Positions 42,847 through 50,769 of a stretch of DNA of 64,000 nucleotides are shown here, one piece after another; positions within the stretch are counted from its first letter, which is position 1; every line of letters begins with the position of its first letter. The stretch covers positions 930,001 to 994,000 of the forward strand of contig NZ_JBEPOH010000001.1 of assembly GCF_040546685.1 (NCBI RefSeq), given 5' to 3'. A program made the position numbers and the translations under genes. The DNA is from Variovorax sp. OAS795. Lineage in GTDB: Bacteria > Pseudomonadota > Gammaproteobacteria > Burkholderiales > Burkholderiaceae_C. The notes under the pieces are model-generated. The model searched no databases. It had not been told where the DNA came from and was given only the letters and a program-made list of their open reading frames with translations.

Positions 42847-44010
42847 TCAGCGGCCGCCGAGGCCCATCGCCCGCGTGATCACTTCCTTCATGATCTCGTT
42901 GGTGCCGCCGTAGATGCGCTGCACCCGCGCATCGGCATACGCCCGCGTGATCGGGTACTCCCACATGAAGCCGTAGCCGCCGTGCAGCTGCACGCATTCG
43001 TCCATCACCTTGCACTGCAGGTCGGTGGTCCAGTACTTGGCCATGCTGGCGGTGGCGGTATCGAGCTTTTCGGCCATCAGCAGCTCGATGCACTTGTCGA
43101 CGAACACCTGCGCCACCTGCACTTCGGTCTGCAGCTCGGCGAGCGTGTAGCGCGTGTTCTGGTAGTTGGCGACCGGCTGGCCGAACACCTTGCGGTCTTT
43201 CACGTAGGCCACGGTCTGGTCGATGGCGGACTGCGACGCGGCCACCGCGCTGATCGCGATCTGCAGCCGCTCCCACGGCAGCTGCTCCATCAGGCAGACG
43301 AAGCCGCGGTTCAGCTGCGCGGCATCGCCGAGCAGCGCGTCGGCGGGCAGGCGCACGTCGTTGAAGAACAGCTCGGACGTGTCCTGCGCCTTCAGCCCCA
43401 GCTTCTTGAGCCGCTTGCCTTTTTCGAAGCCCGCCATGCCGCGCTCGACGAGGAACAGGCTGGTGCCTTTGGCGCCCGCGGCCGGGTCGGTCTTGGCCAC
43501 CACGATCACGAGGTCGGCATGCCAGCCGTTGGTGATGAAGGTCTTGCTGCCGTTGAGCAGGTAGCTGCCGTCGGCCTGGCGGATGGCGCTGGCCTTGACC
43601 GCCTGCAGGTCGCTGCCCGCGCCGGGCTCGCTCATGGCGATGGCGCCGACCATCTCGCCGCTCGCGAGCCTGGGCAGGTAGCGCTTCTTCTGCGCCCCGG
43701 TGCCGTAGCGCAGGATGTAGGGCGCCACGATCTCGCTGTGCAGACCGAAGCCGATGCCCGTGAAGCCGCGCGCCCAGAGCTCCTCGAACTGGATCACCGA
43801 ATAGAGCAGGTCGGCGCCCGCGCCGCCATGTTCTTCGGGCAGCGCCATGCAGAGAAAGCCGTTCTCGCCGGCCTTGGACCACACGGCGCGGTCCACGTAG
43901 CCCTGGTCTTCCCACGCCGCGTGGAACGGCGCGATCTCCTTGTCCATGAAGCGGCGGAAGCTGTCGCGAAAGGCTTCGTGGTCGGCGCCGAAAAGCGTGC
44001 GTTCGATCAT
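42847..44010 (-). CDS. acyl-CoA dehydrogenase
   Basis: A 387-residue FAD-dependent dehydrogenase that forms a trans-2,3 double bond in acyl-CoA. Conserved segments are MSEPGAGSDLQAVKA, YLLNGSKTFITNGW, QLHGGYGFMWEYPITRAYADAR (cut here to LHGGYGFMWEYPITR), and IYGGTNEIMKEVITRAMG. The C-terminal end is that of the long-chain/isovaleryl branch, but chain length cannot be read. It is four bases from the enoyl-CoA hydratase stop, in a thiolase-hydratase-dehydrogenase operon. Confidence 0.94.
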   Translation of the reverse strand: MIERTLFGADHEAFRDSFRRFMDKEIAPFHAAWEDQGYVDRAVWSKAGENGFLCMALPEEHGGAGADLLYSVIQFEELWARGFTGIGFGLHSEIVAPYILRYGTGAQKKRYLPRLASGEMVGAIAMSEPGAGSDLQAVKASAIRQADGSYLLNGSKTFITNGWHADLVIVVAKTDPAAGAKGTSLFLVERGMAGFEKGKRLKKLGLKAQDTSELFFNDVRLPADALLGDAAQLNRGFVCLMEQLPWERLQIAISAVAASQSAIDQTVAYVKDRKVFGQPVANYQNTRYTLAELQTEVQVAQVFVDKCIELLMAEKLDTATASMAKYWTTDLQCKVMDECVQLHGGYGFMWEYPITRAYADARVQRIYGGTNEIMKEVITRAMGLGGR

Positions 44011-44014
44011 GGCC

Positions 44015-44818
44015 TCAGCGCCCCGGAAAGGTTGGCGGGCGCTTCTGCAGGAAGGCGCTCACGCCTTCGCGGAACGTGGGTCGGTCGATCAGCTCGCGCT
44101 GGCGTTCGCTTTCGTAGCGCAGTTGTTCGGCCAGCGTGTGGCGCTCGGAGGCCGCGAAGGCTGCGCGCGCCTCGGCCACCGCATGCGCCGGCAGGCGGGC
44201 GAGCCGCTGTGCAATGGCGCGTGCCTCTTCCGCCAGTTGCGCGTCGTCGGCGCAGGCCCAGATGAGGCCCCATTGCACCGCCTGCTCCGCGCCCACGCGT
44301 TCGTCAAGCAGCGCCATGCCCATGGCGCGCGCCCGGCCGGCGCGGCGCGGAATCTCCCAGGTGCAGCCCAGGTCCGGCACGATGCCCAGCTTGGGCAGGA
44401 AGGGCAGGTAGAAGTAGGCGCTGCGCGCGGCAACCGTCACGTCGGCCGCGAGCGCCAGGCCCACGCCCGCGCCCGCCGCGGCGCCGTTCACTGCGGCCAC
44501 CACCGGCACCGGCAGCGTGCGCAGCGTCTCGACCAGCGGATTGCTCAGCGACTGCATCCATTCGGCGGTCTGGTCGCCGAGCGACTTGCCTTGGTCGCCG
44601 GGCGCCATGGCGCTCAGGTCCGCGCCGACGCAGAAGGCCTTGCCCGCGCCGGTCAGGATCACGGCGCGCACCGCGCGGTCTTCGCGGATGCGTTCGAGCG
44701 CGTCGCGCAGTTCGACCTGCAGTTCGCGCGCGATCGGGTTCAGCTTGGCCGGCAGGTTCAGCGTGAGCGTGGCGATCCCGCCGGCCAGTTCGCAGATCAC
44801 GGGGGACTGTGCGTTCAT
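44015..44818 (-). CDS. enoyl-CoA hydratase/isomerase
   Basis: A 267-residue crotonase-fold protein. LTGAGKAFCVGADLSAM forms part of the oxyanion pocket and VVAAVNGAAAGAGVGLALAAD the second conserved loop; LPKLGIVPDLGCTW is a PaaG/PaaB-like variant where many hydratases have a glutamate, so isomerase activity is possible. The ATG at 44818 shares one base with the thiolase stop (TGATG). It sits between thiolase and acyl-CoA dehydrogenase. The longer open frame to 45022 is thiolase shadow. Confidence 0.9.
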   Translation of the reverse strand: MNAQSPVICELAGGIATLTLNLPAKLNPIARELQVELRDALERIREDRAVRAVILTGAGKAFCVGADLSAMAPGDQGKSLGDQTAEWMQSLSNPLVETLRTLPVPVVAAVNGAAAGAGVGLALAADVTVAARSAYFYLPFLPKLGIVPDLGCTWEIPRRAGRARAMGMALLDERVGAEQAVQWGLIWACADDAQLAEEARAIAQRLARLPAHAVAEARAAFAASERHTLAEQLRYESERQRELIDRPTFREGVSAFLQKRPPTFPGR

Positions 44819-45996
44819 CAGAGTCTTTCCACGATGGTGACGTTGGCCATGCCGCCGCCTTCGCACATGGTCTGCAGGCCGTAGCGCTTGCCGCGCCGTC
44901 CCAGTGCGTGGATCAGCGTGGTCATGAGCTTGGTGCCCGAGGCGCCCAGCGGGTGGCCGAGCGCAATCGCGCCGCCGTTCACGTTGAGCCGCGCTGGATC
45001 GGCCTCCAGCGCCTCGAGCCACGCGATCGGAACCGGCGCGAAGGCCTCGTTCACTTCATAGAGGTCGATGTCCTGGATGCGCATGCCGGCTTTCTTCAGC
45101 GCATGCAGCGTGGCTGGCAGCGGTGCCTCCAGCATGATCACCGGGTCGTGCCCCATCACGCTCATGTGGTGGATGCGCGCGAGCGGCTTCACGCCCAGCG
45201 CCTTGAGGCCGCGCTCGTTCACCACCAGCACGCCGCTCGCGCCGTCGCAGATCTGGCTCGCGGTGGCCGCGGTGCAGCGCCCGCCCTCGGCGATCAGCTT
45301 GACGCCCGCGATGCCTTCGAGCGTCGCGTCGAAGCGGATGCCTTCGTCCACCGCATGCCGTTCGCCGCTGCCCGTGCCGTCGGCCGAGAGGATCTCGATC
45401 GGCACGATCTCCTCGTCGAAGGCGCCTTCGCGGGTCCCGGCCATCGCGCGGCGGTGGCTTTCGAGTGCATAGCGGTCGAGCGCTTCCTTCTCGATGCCGT
45501 AGTTCTTCGCGATCATCTCGGCGCCCGTGAACTGGCTGAACTCCACGCCCGGGTAGCGCCTCTTCATGGCCGGGCTCATGTAGGTGCCCAGGCCCGCCTT
45601 GGCCGGCAGCGCGTTGGGCGTGAACATGGGAACGCGCGTCATGCTTTCGACGCCGCCCGCGATCACCGCATCCATGCTGCCCGACATCACGGCTTGCGCC
45701 GCGAAGTGCAGCGCTTGCTGCGACGAGCCGCACTGCCGGTCGACCGAGGTGCCCGGCACCGATTCGGGCAGCCCGGACGCCAGCACCGCGTTGCGCGCGA
45801 TGTTGGTGGCCTGCTCGCCCACCTGGCTCACGCAGCCGAGGATCACGTCCTCCACCGCCGCCGGGTCGATGCCGGCCCTTGCCACCAGCGCGTCGATCAC
45901 CTGCGCCGCCAGGTCGGCCGGATGCCAGCCCGCGAGCTTGCCGCCGCGGCGGCCGCCCGCGGTGCGCGCCGCGGCCACGATGTATGCCTCTGCCAT
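44818..45996 (-). CDS. acetyl-CoA C-acyltransferase (thiolase)
   Basis: A 392-residue thiolase. The nucleophile is Cys89 in [17 protein letters not shown]; the other active-site motifs are [17 protein letters not shown] and [14 protein letters not shown] at 45996 follows AGAAGGA by eight bases; an ATG two codons earlier is too close to the ribosome site. It is the first gene of a coupled fatty-acid or aromatic-acid oxidation operon with the hydratase and dehydrogenase. Degradative or biosynthetic direction is not decided by sequence; context favours degradation. Confidence 0.94.
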   Translation of the reverse strand: MAEAYIVAAARTAGGRRGGKLAGWHPADLAAQVIDALVARAGIDPAAVEDVILGCVSQVGEQATNIARNAVLASGLPESVPGTSVDRQCGSSQQALHFAAQAVMSGSMDAVIAGGVESMTRVPMFTPNALPAKAGLGTYMSPAMKRRYPGVEFSQFTGAEMIAKNYGIEKEALDRYALESHRRAMAGTREGAFDEEIVPIEILSADGTGSGERHAVDEGIRFDATLEGIAGVKLIAEGGRCTAATASQICDGASGVLVVNERGLKALGVKPLARIHHMSVMGHDPVIMLEAPLPATLHALKKAGMRIQDIDLYEVNEAFAPVPIAWLEALEADPARLNVNGGAIALGHPLGASGTKLMTTLIHALGRRGKRYGLQTMCEGGGMANVTIVERL

Positions 45997-46045
45997 GGTC
46001 ATGTCCTTCTCGAAAAGAAAACTGCGGGAGACGGACGGCCAACGC

Positions 46046-46072
46046 AAAAAAGCCGCCGGTCGGGACGGCGGC
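46046..46072 (-). terminator. intrinsic terminator of the DUF2917 gene
   Basis: Read on the reverse strand, GCCGCCG and CGGCGGC form a perfect 7-bp stem around a seven-base loop, followed by a run of six T. It lies 55 bp past the DUF2917 stop and 50 bp before the thiolase ATG. Confidence 0.88.
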
Positions 46073-46126
46073 ATCCGGTGCCTGGAGAGTCCATGGCATC
46101 GAGGTTCGATGCCGCGAGCACTCAGG

Positions 46127-46450
46127 TCAAGCCGGGGACAACCCCAGAGCCGGCAGTCGCCAAGGCGACCGCAGGCGCGTGGCCGGCGGCAGCGGCATGG
46201 CCGCGGGCTGCGCATCCGAGACAGTGATGCACGACGGCTCGAGCGCGGAGACCAGCACGCGGCGGTGGTCGGTGGCCTCGAAGCTTTCGCCCGGCGCAAG
46301 CACGATGTCGCGCGGATCGTGGTCGAGCGTGACCCAGACCGAACCGCTCCGGCATTCGATGCCCACACCCGCGCCATCGGGCACGGCAAAGATGGAACGG
46401 GTCGGCAGGCTGACCTGGAAACGGGAAGAGGGATGGGACAGGGTGCTCAT
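46127..46450 (-). CDS. DUF2917-domain protein
   Basis: A 107-residue protein of unknown function. The core IECRSGSVWVTLDHDPRDIVLAPGESF has the glycine-aspartate pattern of a small beta-barrel/cupin-like fold, described in databases as DUF2917. RVLVSALEPSCITV follows, and the tail is proline-rich. There is no signal peptide. It is divergent from a LysR regulator and shares its control region, which contains a perfect palindrome; this arrangement implies direct regulation. A terminator lies downstream, so it is a single-gene transcript. Confidence 0.72.
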   Translation of the reverse strand: MSTLSHPSSRFQVSLPTRSIFAVPDGAGVGIECRSGSVWVTLDHDPRDIVLAPGESFEATDHRRVLVSALEPSCITVSDAQPAAMPLPPATRLRSPWRLPALGLSPA

Positions 46451-46463
46451 GGCAAGCTCTCCA

Positions 46464-46491
46464 TTGCATTCGTGATACGAATGAATATAGT
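46464..46491 (+). promoter_or_regulatory. putative promoter of the LysR gene
   Basis: TTGCAT at 46464-46469 and TATAGT at 46486-46491 with 16-bp spacing drive the forward LysR gene. The palindrome at 46467-46483 lies in the spacer, so bound regulator could control its own gene. Confidence 0.4.
46467..46483. promoter_or_regulatory. perfect palindromic operator CATTCGT-GAT-ACGAATG
   Basis: A 7-bp perfect inverted repeat around GAT. Its inner part TTCGTGATACGAA is a T-N11-A sequence with dyad symmetry, the textbook form of a LysR-family binding site. It sits in the 84-bp gap between the divergent DUF2917 and LysR genes and overlaps both predicted promoters. Confidence 0.75.
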
Positions 46492-46511
46492 GAGTTGCCC
46501 TCCCTCTTACA
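46484..46511 (-). promoter_or_regulatory. putative promoter of the DUF2917 gene
   Basis: On the reverse strand TGTAAG (46511-46506) and TATATT (46489-46484) are 16 bp apart. The predicted start falls inside the palindrome, a position suited to repression. Confidence 0.4.
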
Positions 46512-46534
46512 CGCGGTCATTCGGAACTCGTTGC

Positions 46535-47470
46535 ATGCATCCAGAGAATGCGAAAGGCTCGGAAGCCGTCCATGGCGATCTTCCTCCGCTCGAGCTGCTG
46601 CGCAGCTTCGAGGCCGCCGCGCGCCGGCTCAGCTTCACGCTGGCGGCCGCGGAACTGCACCTCACGCAGTCCGCCGTGAGCCGCCAGATCCAGCAGCTCG
46701 AAGCCAGTCTGGGCGTGCTGCTGTTCGAGCGCCGCCACCGCGCGCTGGCGCTCACCGAGGCGGGCAGCGTCATGCAGCGCGCCACGGTCGACAGCCTGGA
46801 GCGGCTGCGCGATGCCACCGCCCGGGTGCGCGCGAACTCGGCGCCGCGGCAGGTCGCGATCACCAGCACGCCGGGCTTCGCATCGTTCTGGCTCATTCCG
46901 AGGCTGGCGCGCTTCACCGGCACCCATCCGCAGGTCGACGTGCGCGTGTCGGCCACGCTCGACGTGCTCGACCTGGAGAGCAGCCGCATCGACCTGGCGG
47001 TGCGCTTCGTGCCGATCGGGCGCGGTATCGGCCCCGCGCTGTTCGAGGAATCGGTGATCCCGCTGTGCTCGCCGCAACTCGCCGCCTCGCTGCGCGTGCC
47101 GTCCGATCTGTCGAAGCTCACCTTGCTGACCGTGGAGCATCCCGATCACGGCGAGGCCCCGACCGTCGATTGGGAGCCCTGGCTGCGGGTGATGGGGCTC
47201 GATCACCTGCGCATGAAGAGCACGCTGCGCTTCACGCTCTACACCGATGCGGTGGCTGCCGCGGTGGCCGGGCAGGGCGTGGTGATCGGGCGGCTGCCCC
47301 TTCTGCGCGATCTGGTGCAGGCGGGCAGGCTTGTGGCACCGCTCGGCGAAGACGTGGCCTCGCACCGCGGCTACTTCATCGAGACCTCAAGGCGCGCCGC
47401 GGGCAACCGCGACGCGCAGGAGTTCGCGCAATGGCTGCGCGACGAAGCCGAGGCGGCACGGCGGAGCTGA
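46535..47470 (+). CDS. LysR-family transcriptional regulator (GcvA-like)
   Basis: A 311-residue LysR-type regulator. The winged helix begins at LPPLELLRSFEAAARRLSFT, with recognition segment LHLTQSAVSRQIQQLE. The effector domain (about 100-300) opens with VAITSTPGFASFWLIPRLARF. The N-terminal features are those of GcvA-like members. ATG at 46535 gives a leader of 17 residues before the DNA-binding domain. The divergent DUF2917 gene and the T-N11-A palindrome in the shared gap make that gene its likely target, and autoregulation is probable. The thiolase operon is not demonstrably under its control. Confidence 0.92.
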   Translation: MHPENAKGSEAVHGDLPPLELLRSFEAAARRLSFTLAAAELHLTQSAVSRQIQQLEASLGVLLFERRHRALALTEAGSVMQRATVDSLERLRDATARVRANSAPRQVAITSTPGFASFWLIPRLARFTGTHPQVDVRVSATLDVLDLESSRIDLAVRFVPIGRGIGPALFEESVIPLCSPQLAASLRVPSDLSKLTLLTVEHPDHGEAPTVDWEPWLRVMGLDHLRMKSTLRFTLYTDAVAAAVAGQGVVIGRLPLLRDLVQAGRLVAPLGEDVASHRGYFIETSRRAAGNRDAQEFAQWLRDEAEAARRS

Positions 47471-47511
47471 CGCACTCGCGACGCGTGCGCCCCTTGCGCG
47501 TGGGCGAACGC

Positions 47512-48084
47512 TCAGCCCGGCAGCAGCACCTTGTCGACGACGTGGATCACGCCGTTCGACTGGTACACGTTGGCGATGGTCACCGTTGCGGTGCCGCCCT
47601 TGGCATCGCTCACCATGACGTTGCTGCCGCTCATCGTCGCGGTGAGCGTGCCGCCGCTTGCGGTCTTCAGCACGGCCTTGCCGCCGCCCGCCTTGATGGC
47701 GCTCATGAGGGCCGCGCCGTCCATCCTGCCGGGCACCACGTGGTAGGTCAGCACCTTGGTGAGCGTGGGCTTGTTCTCGGCCTTGAGCAGCGTGTCGACC
47801 GTCCCGGCCGGCAGGGCAGAGAAGGCCGCGTTCGTCGGTGCGAAGACGGTGAAGGGGCCGGGGCTCTTGAGCGTGCCCACGAGGTCCGCGGCCTTCACCG
47901 CGGCGACCAGCGTCGTGTGGTCCTTCGAGTTCACGGCGTTGTCGACGATGTCCTTGGTCGGGTACATCGCGGCGCCGCCCACCATCGGGTTGGGAGCCGT
48001 GGCGCCGCTGCCGCCCATGCCCATGCCGCCCGCGCAAGCGCCGAGCAGGACCGATACGCCGATGGCAATCACGAGTTTCTTCAT
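47512..48084 (-). CDS. fasciclin-domain lipoprotein
   Basis: A 190-residue exported protein. The signal MKKLVIAIGVSVLLGACAGG has a lipobox LGAC with Cys17 as lipid anchor. After a glycine/methionine-rich linker comes one fasciclin (FAS1) domain: DIVDNAVNSKDHTTLVAAVKAA opens it, FTVFAPTNAAFSALP is the H1 motif and YHVVPGRMDG the following turn. FAS1 proteins act in adhesion or as surface factors. ATG at 48084 follows GGAGAC. It converges with the LysR gene, 41 bp apart. The gene upstream on the other side is 400 bp away. Confidence 0.9.
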   Translation of the reverse strand: MKKLVIAIGVSVLLGACAGGMGMGGSGATAPNPMVGGAAMYPTKDIVDNAVNSKDHTTLVAAVKAADLVGTLKSPGPFTVFAPTNAAFSALPAGTVDTLLKAENKPTLTKVLTYHVVPGRMDGAALMSAIKAGGGKAVLKTASGGTLTATMSGSNVMVSDAKGGTATVTIANVYQSNGVIHVVDKVLLPG

Positions 48085-48486
48085 TTGAAAGTCTCCTGGT
48101 AGGAATGGTTCTCGAAACACAGCTGCGGCAATCGCCGACAGTTCGCAAGCGCGACGCGCTCCTGATCAATACGGGGTGAAGGCGCGATTGGATTCGTGCG
48201 CCACTGCGTGGGCTTTGCGCCACACGGATTCACGCGGCGCTTGCGCACCCGGCGCGTGCTCGCCAGAATCCGCCCTTCTTTTTCGGCAACTGTTTTTCAT
48301 CCGCGCCCGGCGACGATCGACCTCCCGGGCGGCAACACCAACCCATGAACCGTTTCCTGAACACCTGACCCGCACACCGACCGCCCCGGCCGGATGTGCA
48401 TCCATGCATCCGCCCGAGGCCTCTCGACAAAGGCCCCGCGCAGCCATTCGCCGGGGCCTTTTTGTTTGTGGAGTGTGCGCACATGA
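48085..48486. other. 402-bp stretch without an obvious gene; possible leader or small RNA
   Basis: No confident gene. It includes the promoter side of the fasciclin gene (left), a seven-codon open frame MNRFLNT at 48345-48368, and a strong forward terminator at 48429-48463. Because no forward gene precedes that terminator, the region may encode a small RNA or an attenuated leader of the unknown genes downstream. A weak promoter-like pair (TTCGCA 48142-48147, TCAATA 48166-48171) is visible. Nothing else was recognised. Confidence 0.4.
48429..48463 (+). terminator. strong orphan intrinsic terminator
   Basis: A 10-bp stem, AAAGGCCCCG at 48429-48438 with CGGGGCCTTT at 48452-48461, ends in a T run. 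It points forward although the nearest upstream genes are on the other strand, and it lies only 20-60 bp before the next forward genes. Confidence 0.8.
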
Positions 48487-48711
48487 GTGCTCAGCGAAAG
48501 GCCCGCGACGACGACAAGGCGTCTGGGCCGGTTTTATTTTTCGGTGCCGGATGCGGCGCCGCGCAATCCCGTGGTGGCCGCCATGGCACGCCGCCAATCC
48601 AGCCAGGGCGCGGGCCGCCATCTGCGCACCCATCGCGCCGAGCGGCGCGCGCAGAAGGTGGCGCTGCAGAAGGCCGCGCGCAGCCTGCAGGGGAGAAGCG
48701 GCGATGCGTGA
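48487..48711 (+). CDS. small basic protein of unknown function, coupled to the next gene
   Basis: Up to 74 residues from GTG at 48487; a shorter start at GTG 48544 or ATG 48583 is possible, and no start is supported by a clear ribosome site. The C-terminal half is strongly basic (PRNPVVAAMARRQSSQGAGRH and RAERRAQKVALQKAARS), suggesting RNA or DNA contact. I do not recognise a named family, although short proteins with a similar RNP...RR..KVAL pattern occur in other bacteria. Its stop overlaps the ATG of the next gene by eight bases, so the two are probably translated together. The orphan terminator lies just upstream. Confidence 0.5.
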   Translation: MLSERPATTTRRLGRFYFSVPDAAPRNPVVAAMARRQSSQGAGRHLRTHRAERRAQKVALQKAARSLQGRSGDA

Positions 48712-49468
48712 AGACATGGACAAGGTCATCGTCGAGCGGCCCCGCCGCGGCGGCGGCGTGCAAGGCGACGGCCGCCAGTGGCGCAACAGCAGGGAGCGTG
48801 GTTCGCACCTGGGCATGACGCAGGGCTACCGCTATCGCAAGGGGCTCAACGAGAACCTCGCGCCGCTCAGGCGCTGGCTGCACAAGCAGGTGCACCGGCC
48901 GTGGGACAAGGTGTATGCGGAACTGTGCAGCGGCATCGATCGCCGCAGCACGGTGCAGGCGCACATCTTCGAGCACATCGACGATTTCGTCGAACGCGAG
49001 GCGGTGCTGCGGGACGGCGAAGTGTGGGTGCGCAAATCGTGGTGGAGGAGCGGCGGCGAGCGCGTGCCCTTGCGCGATGCCGCGCATGTCGAGCTGTTCG
49101 TGCATCCGGCCACCGGCATCCTGCTGCCCAACCGGCTGCGGCGCCAAGGCCGGCAGCAGGAGGCCGCGAAGCGCAGGCAGGCGGTGGCCGATCGCCTCGT
49201 GATCGATGCGTTCACCGAGTGGCACCGGATCGATGGCTGCTGGTTCGAGGTGCGGCTGGCGCCCTTTCCCGAACCCCAGGGCGACAGCGCGAGGCAGGAC
49301 AAGCGTTTCGACGTGATGCGCGGCTGCCTCGTGACGCGCAGCGGTGCATGCCACGTCATGCCAGGGATGTCGAACCGCCCGGTGACCTATGCGCGGGCCT
49401 TCGTCCATGCGGTGGCCAAGCGCCAGCTGAGCCGCCGCGAAGTGCGCGCGCGGCTCGGCGATGGCTAG
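48704..49468 (+). CDS. conserved hypothetical protein of unknown function
   Basis: A 254-residue protein rich in arginine and tryptophan. Regions of note: VIVERPRRGGG near the N-terminus, YRKGLNENLAPLRRWLHKQV, PWDKVYAELCSGIDRRSTVQ, and HIFEHIDDFVEREAVL. No catalytic motif, signal peptide or membrane segment is visible. The high positive charge suggests nucleic-acid or ribosome contact, but this is speculation. ATG at 48704 follows GGGGAGAAG by about six bases and overlaps the small upstream gene by eight bases. The sequence type appears to occur in diverse bacteria from memory only. The next gene converges, overlapping it by four bases. Confidence 0.72.
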   Translation: MREDMDKVIVERPRRGGGVQGDGRQWRNSRERGSHLGMTQGYRYRKGLNENLAPLRRWLHKQVHRPWDKVYAELCSGIDRRSTVQAHIFEHIDDFVEREAVLRDGEVWVRKSWWRSGGERVPLRDAAHVELFVHPATGILLPNRLRRQGRQQEAAKRRQAVADRLVIDAFTEWHRIDGCWFEVRLAPFPEPQGDSARQDKRFDVMRGCLVTRSGACHVMPGMSNRPVTYARAFVHAVAKRQLSRREVRARLGDG

Positions 49469-50769
49469 CGGTGGTCGACGCCGCGCGGCGAGCCCGCCTC
49501 CGACGCGCGCGGAAGCGCCAGGAACGCGAGCGTTCCGGCGGCCAGCATGCCGGCGATCGTGAGGAACACGACGCGGTAGGTCTCGACGCCGTTCGCCACG
49601 GCCCACGACGCGGCCACGCCAGTCGTCCATTGCATCAGCGAGACGCCGAGGAACATCGCCATGTTGAGCAGCGCCATGGCACGCCCCGTCATGGCTGCCG
49701 GGTAGGCGCTCCTGGCATACGCGTACTGCAGCACGCCGTAGCCGGAGAGAAGGCCGTAGACGATCGGAAGGCCGATGTCCACCGCGCGCGAATGCGTGAG
49801 CGCCATCGCGCCGAACATCAGCGCGCCGATGGCCGCACACGCCATCATCCAGCGCGCGCGCCGCGCGGCGCCGGGGTCCAGGCGGCCGAACAGCGCGGGG
49901 CTGATCATGCCGGTGAGGGTCATCACCAGCGCCACGTTGCCGCTGGCCACGAGCGAGAGGCCGTGGCGCTCGTGCAGCACCGGTCCGAGCCACAGCCCGC
50001 GCAGCGTGATGAAGGCCGCATACGACACGCAGGCGAAGCACAGCAGCCCCAGCGTGTGAGGCATCGCGAACAGCGGCAGCAGTTCGCGAACCGCCTTGCG
50101 CAGCGACTGGCGTTCGGCCGGCGCAACCTCGGGGCCTGTGGGCTCAGCCGTGCGCGCCGGTTCGCGCACGCGCCAGAAGATGACGAGCCACGAGAGCACC
50201 GCAAAGCCAGCCAGCACCGCGTAGCCCGCGCGCCACGACGCGGCCTCGATCAGCAGCGCCAGCGGCGTGCCCGTGAAGAGGATGCCCAGGCCCGCGAGGC
50301 TCATCACCAGTCCCGACATCGCAGTGAAGCGGGATGCATCGAAATGCCGCGCGATGAACACGGTGCATGCAAGGAAGGCCGGCGCGCAGCCGACGCCGAT
50401 CAGCGCCTGGCCCAGCAGCAGCGCGCCGAAGCTCGGCGCCGCGGCGCACAGCGCGGCACCCGCGATGGCGAGCGGAAAGGCGGCCAGCACCGTGCGGCGC
50501 ACGCCGAAGAGGTCGATCGACACGCCCATCGCGAGCTGCATGATGCCGAACATGAAATGGAAGGTGCCGGCCCAGGTGCCGAGCTGCTGCGGCGTGAGGC
50601 CGAACTGGCCGCCGAGCGGCGTGGCCATCATGGCGCCCACCGTGCGGAAGGCCTGGCTCAGGGCGAAGGCCGAGGCCAGCGCCACGAGCATCGCGGCCGC
50701 CGAGACGGGCCCGCGCGGCGGGGTGCCGGGGCTGCCGGTCAGGCCTGGCCCTTGACCTTCAGGCGCCAT
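49465..50769 (-). CDS. MFS transporter
   Basis: A 434-residue major facilitator with about 12 transmembrane segments. [19 protein letters not shown] starts the first helix, [20 protein letters not shown] includes the loop 2-3 motif (DxxGxRR), and [19 protein letters not shown] is another helix. The ATG at 50769 lies 31 bp inside the end of malate synthase G; ATG at 50691 would avoid the overlap and shorten the protein by 26 residues. Being directly behind glcB it may share its transcript and carry a glyoxylate/C2-type acid, but the substrate is unknown. Confidence 0.85.
   Translation of the reverse strand: MAPEGQGPGLTGSPGTPPRGPVSAAAMLVALASAFALSQAFRTVGAMMATPLGGQFGLTPQQLGTWAGTFHFMFGIMQLAMGVSIDLFGVRRTVLAAFPLAIAGAALCAAAPSFGALLLGQALIGVGCAPAFLACTVFIARHFDASRFTAMSGLVMSLAGLGILFTGTPLALLIEAASWRAGYAVLAGFAVLSWLVIFWRVREPARTAEPTGPEVAPAERQSLRKAVRELLPLFAMPHTLGLLCFACVSYAAFITLRGLWLGPVLHERHGLSLVASGNVALVMTLTGMISPALFGRLDPGAARRARWMMACAAIGALMFGAMALTHSRAVDIGLPIVYGLLSGYGVLQYAYARSAYPAAMTGRAMALLNMAMFLGVSLMQWTTGVAASWAVANGVETYRVVFLTIAGMLAAGTLAFLALPRASEAGSPRGVDHR

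Noticed and set aside
48483..48818. Forward frame starting at ATG 48483
   Set aside because: It overlaps the coupled unknown pair in a different frame, is rich in low-complexity Arg/Ala/Gly residues, and has no support beyond being open.
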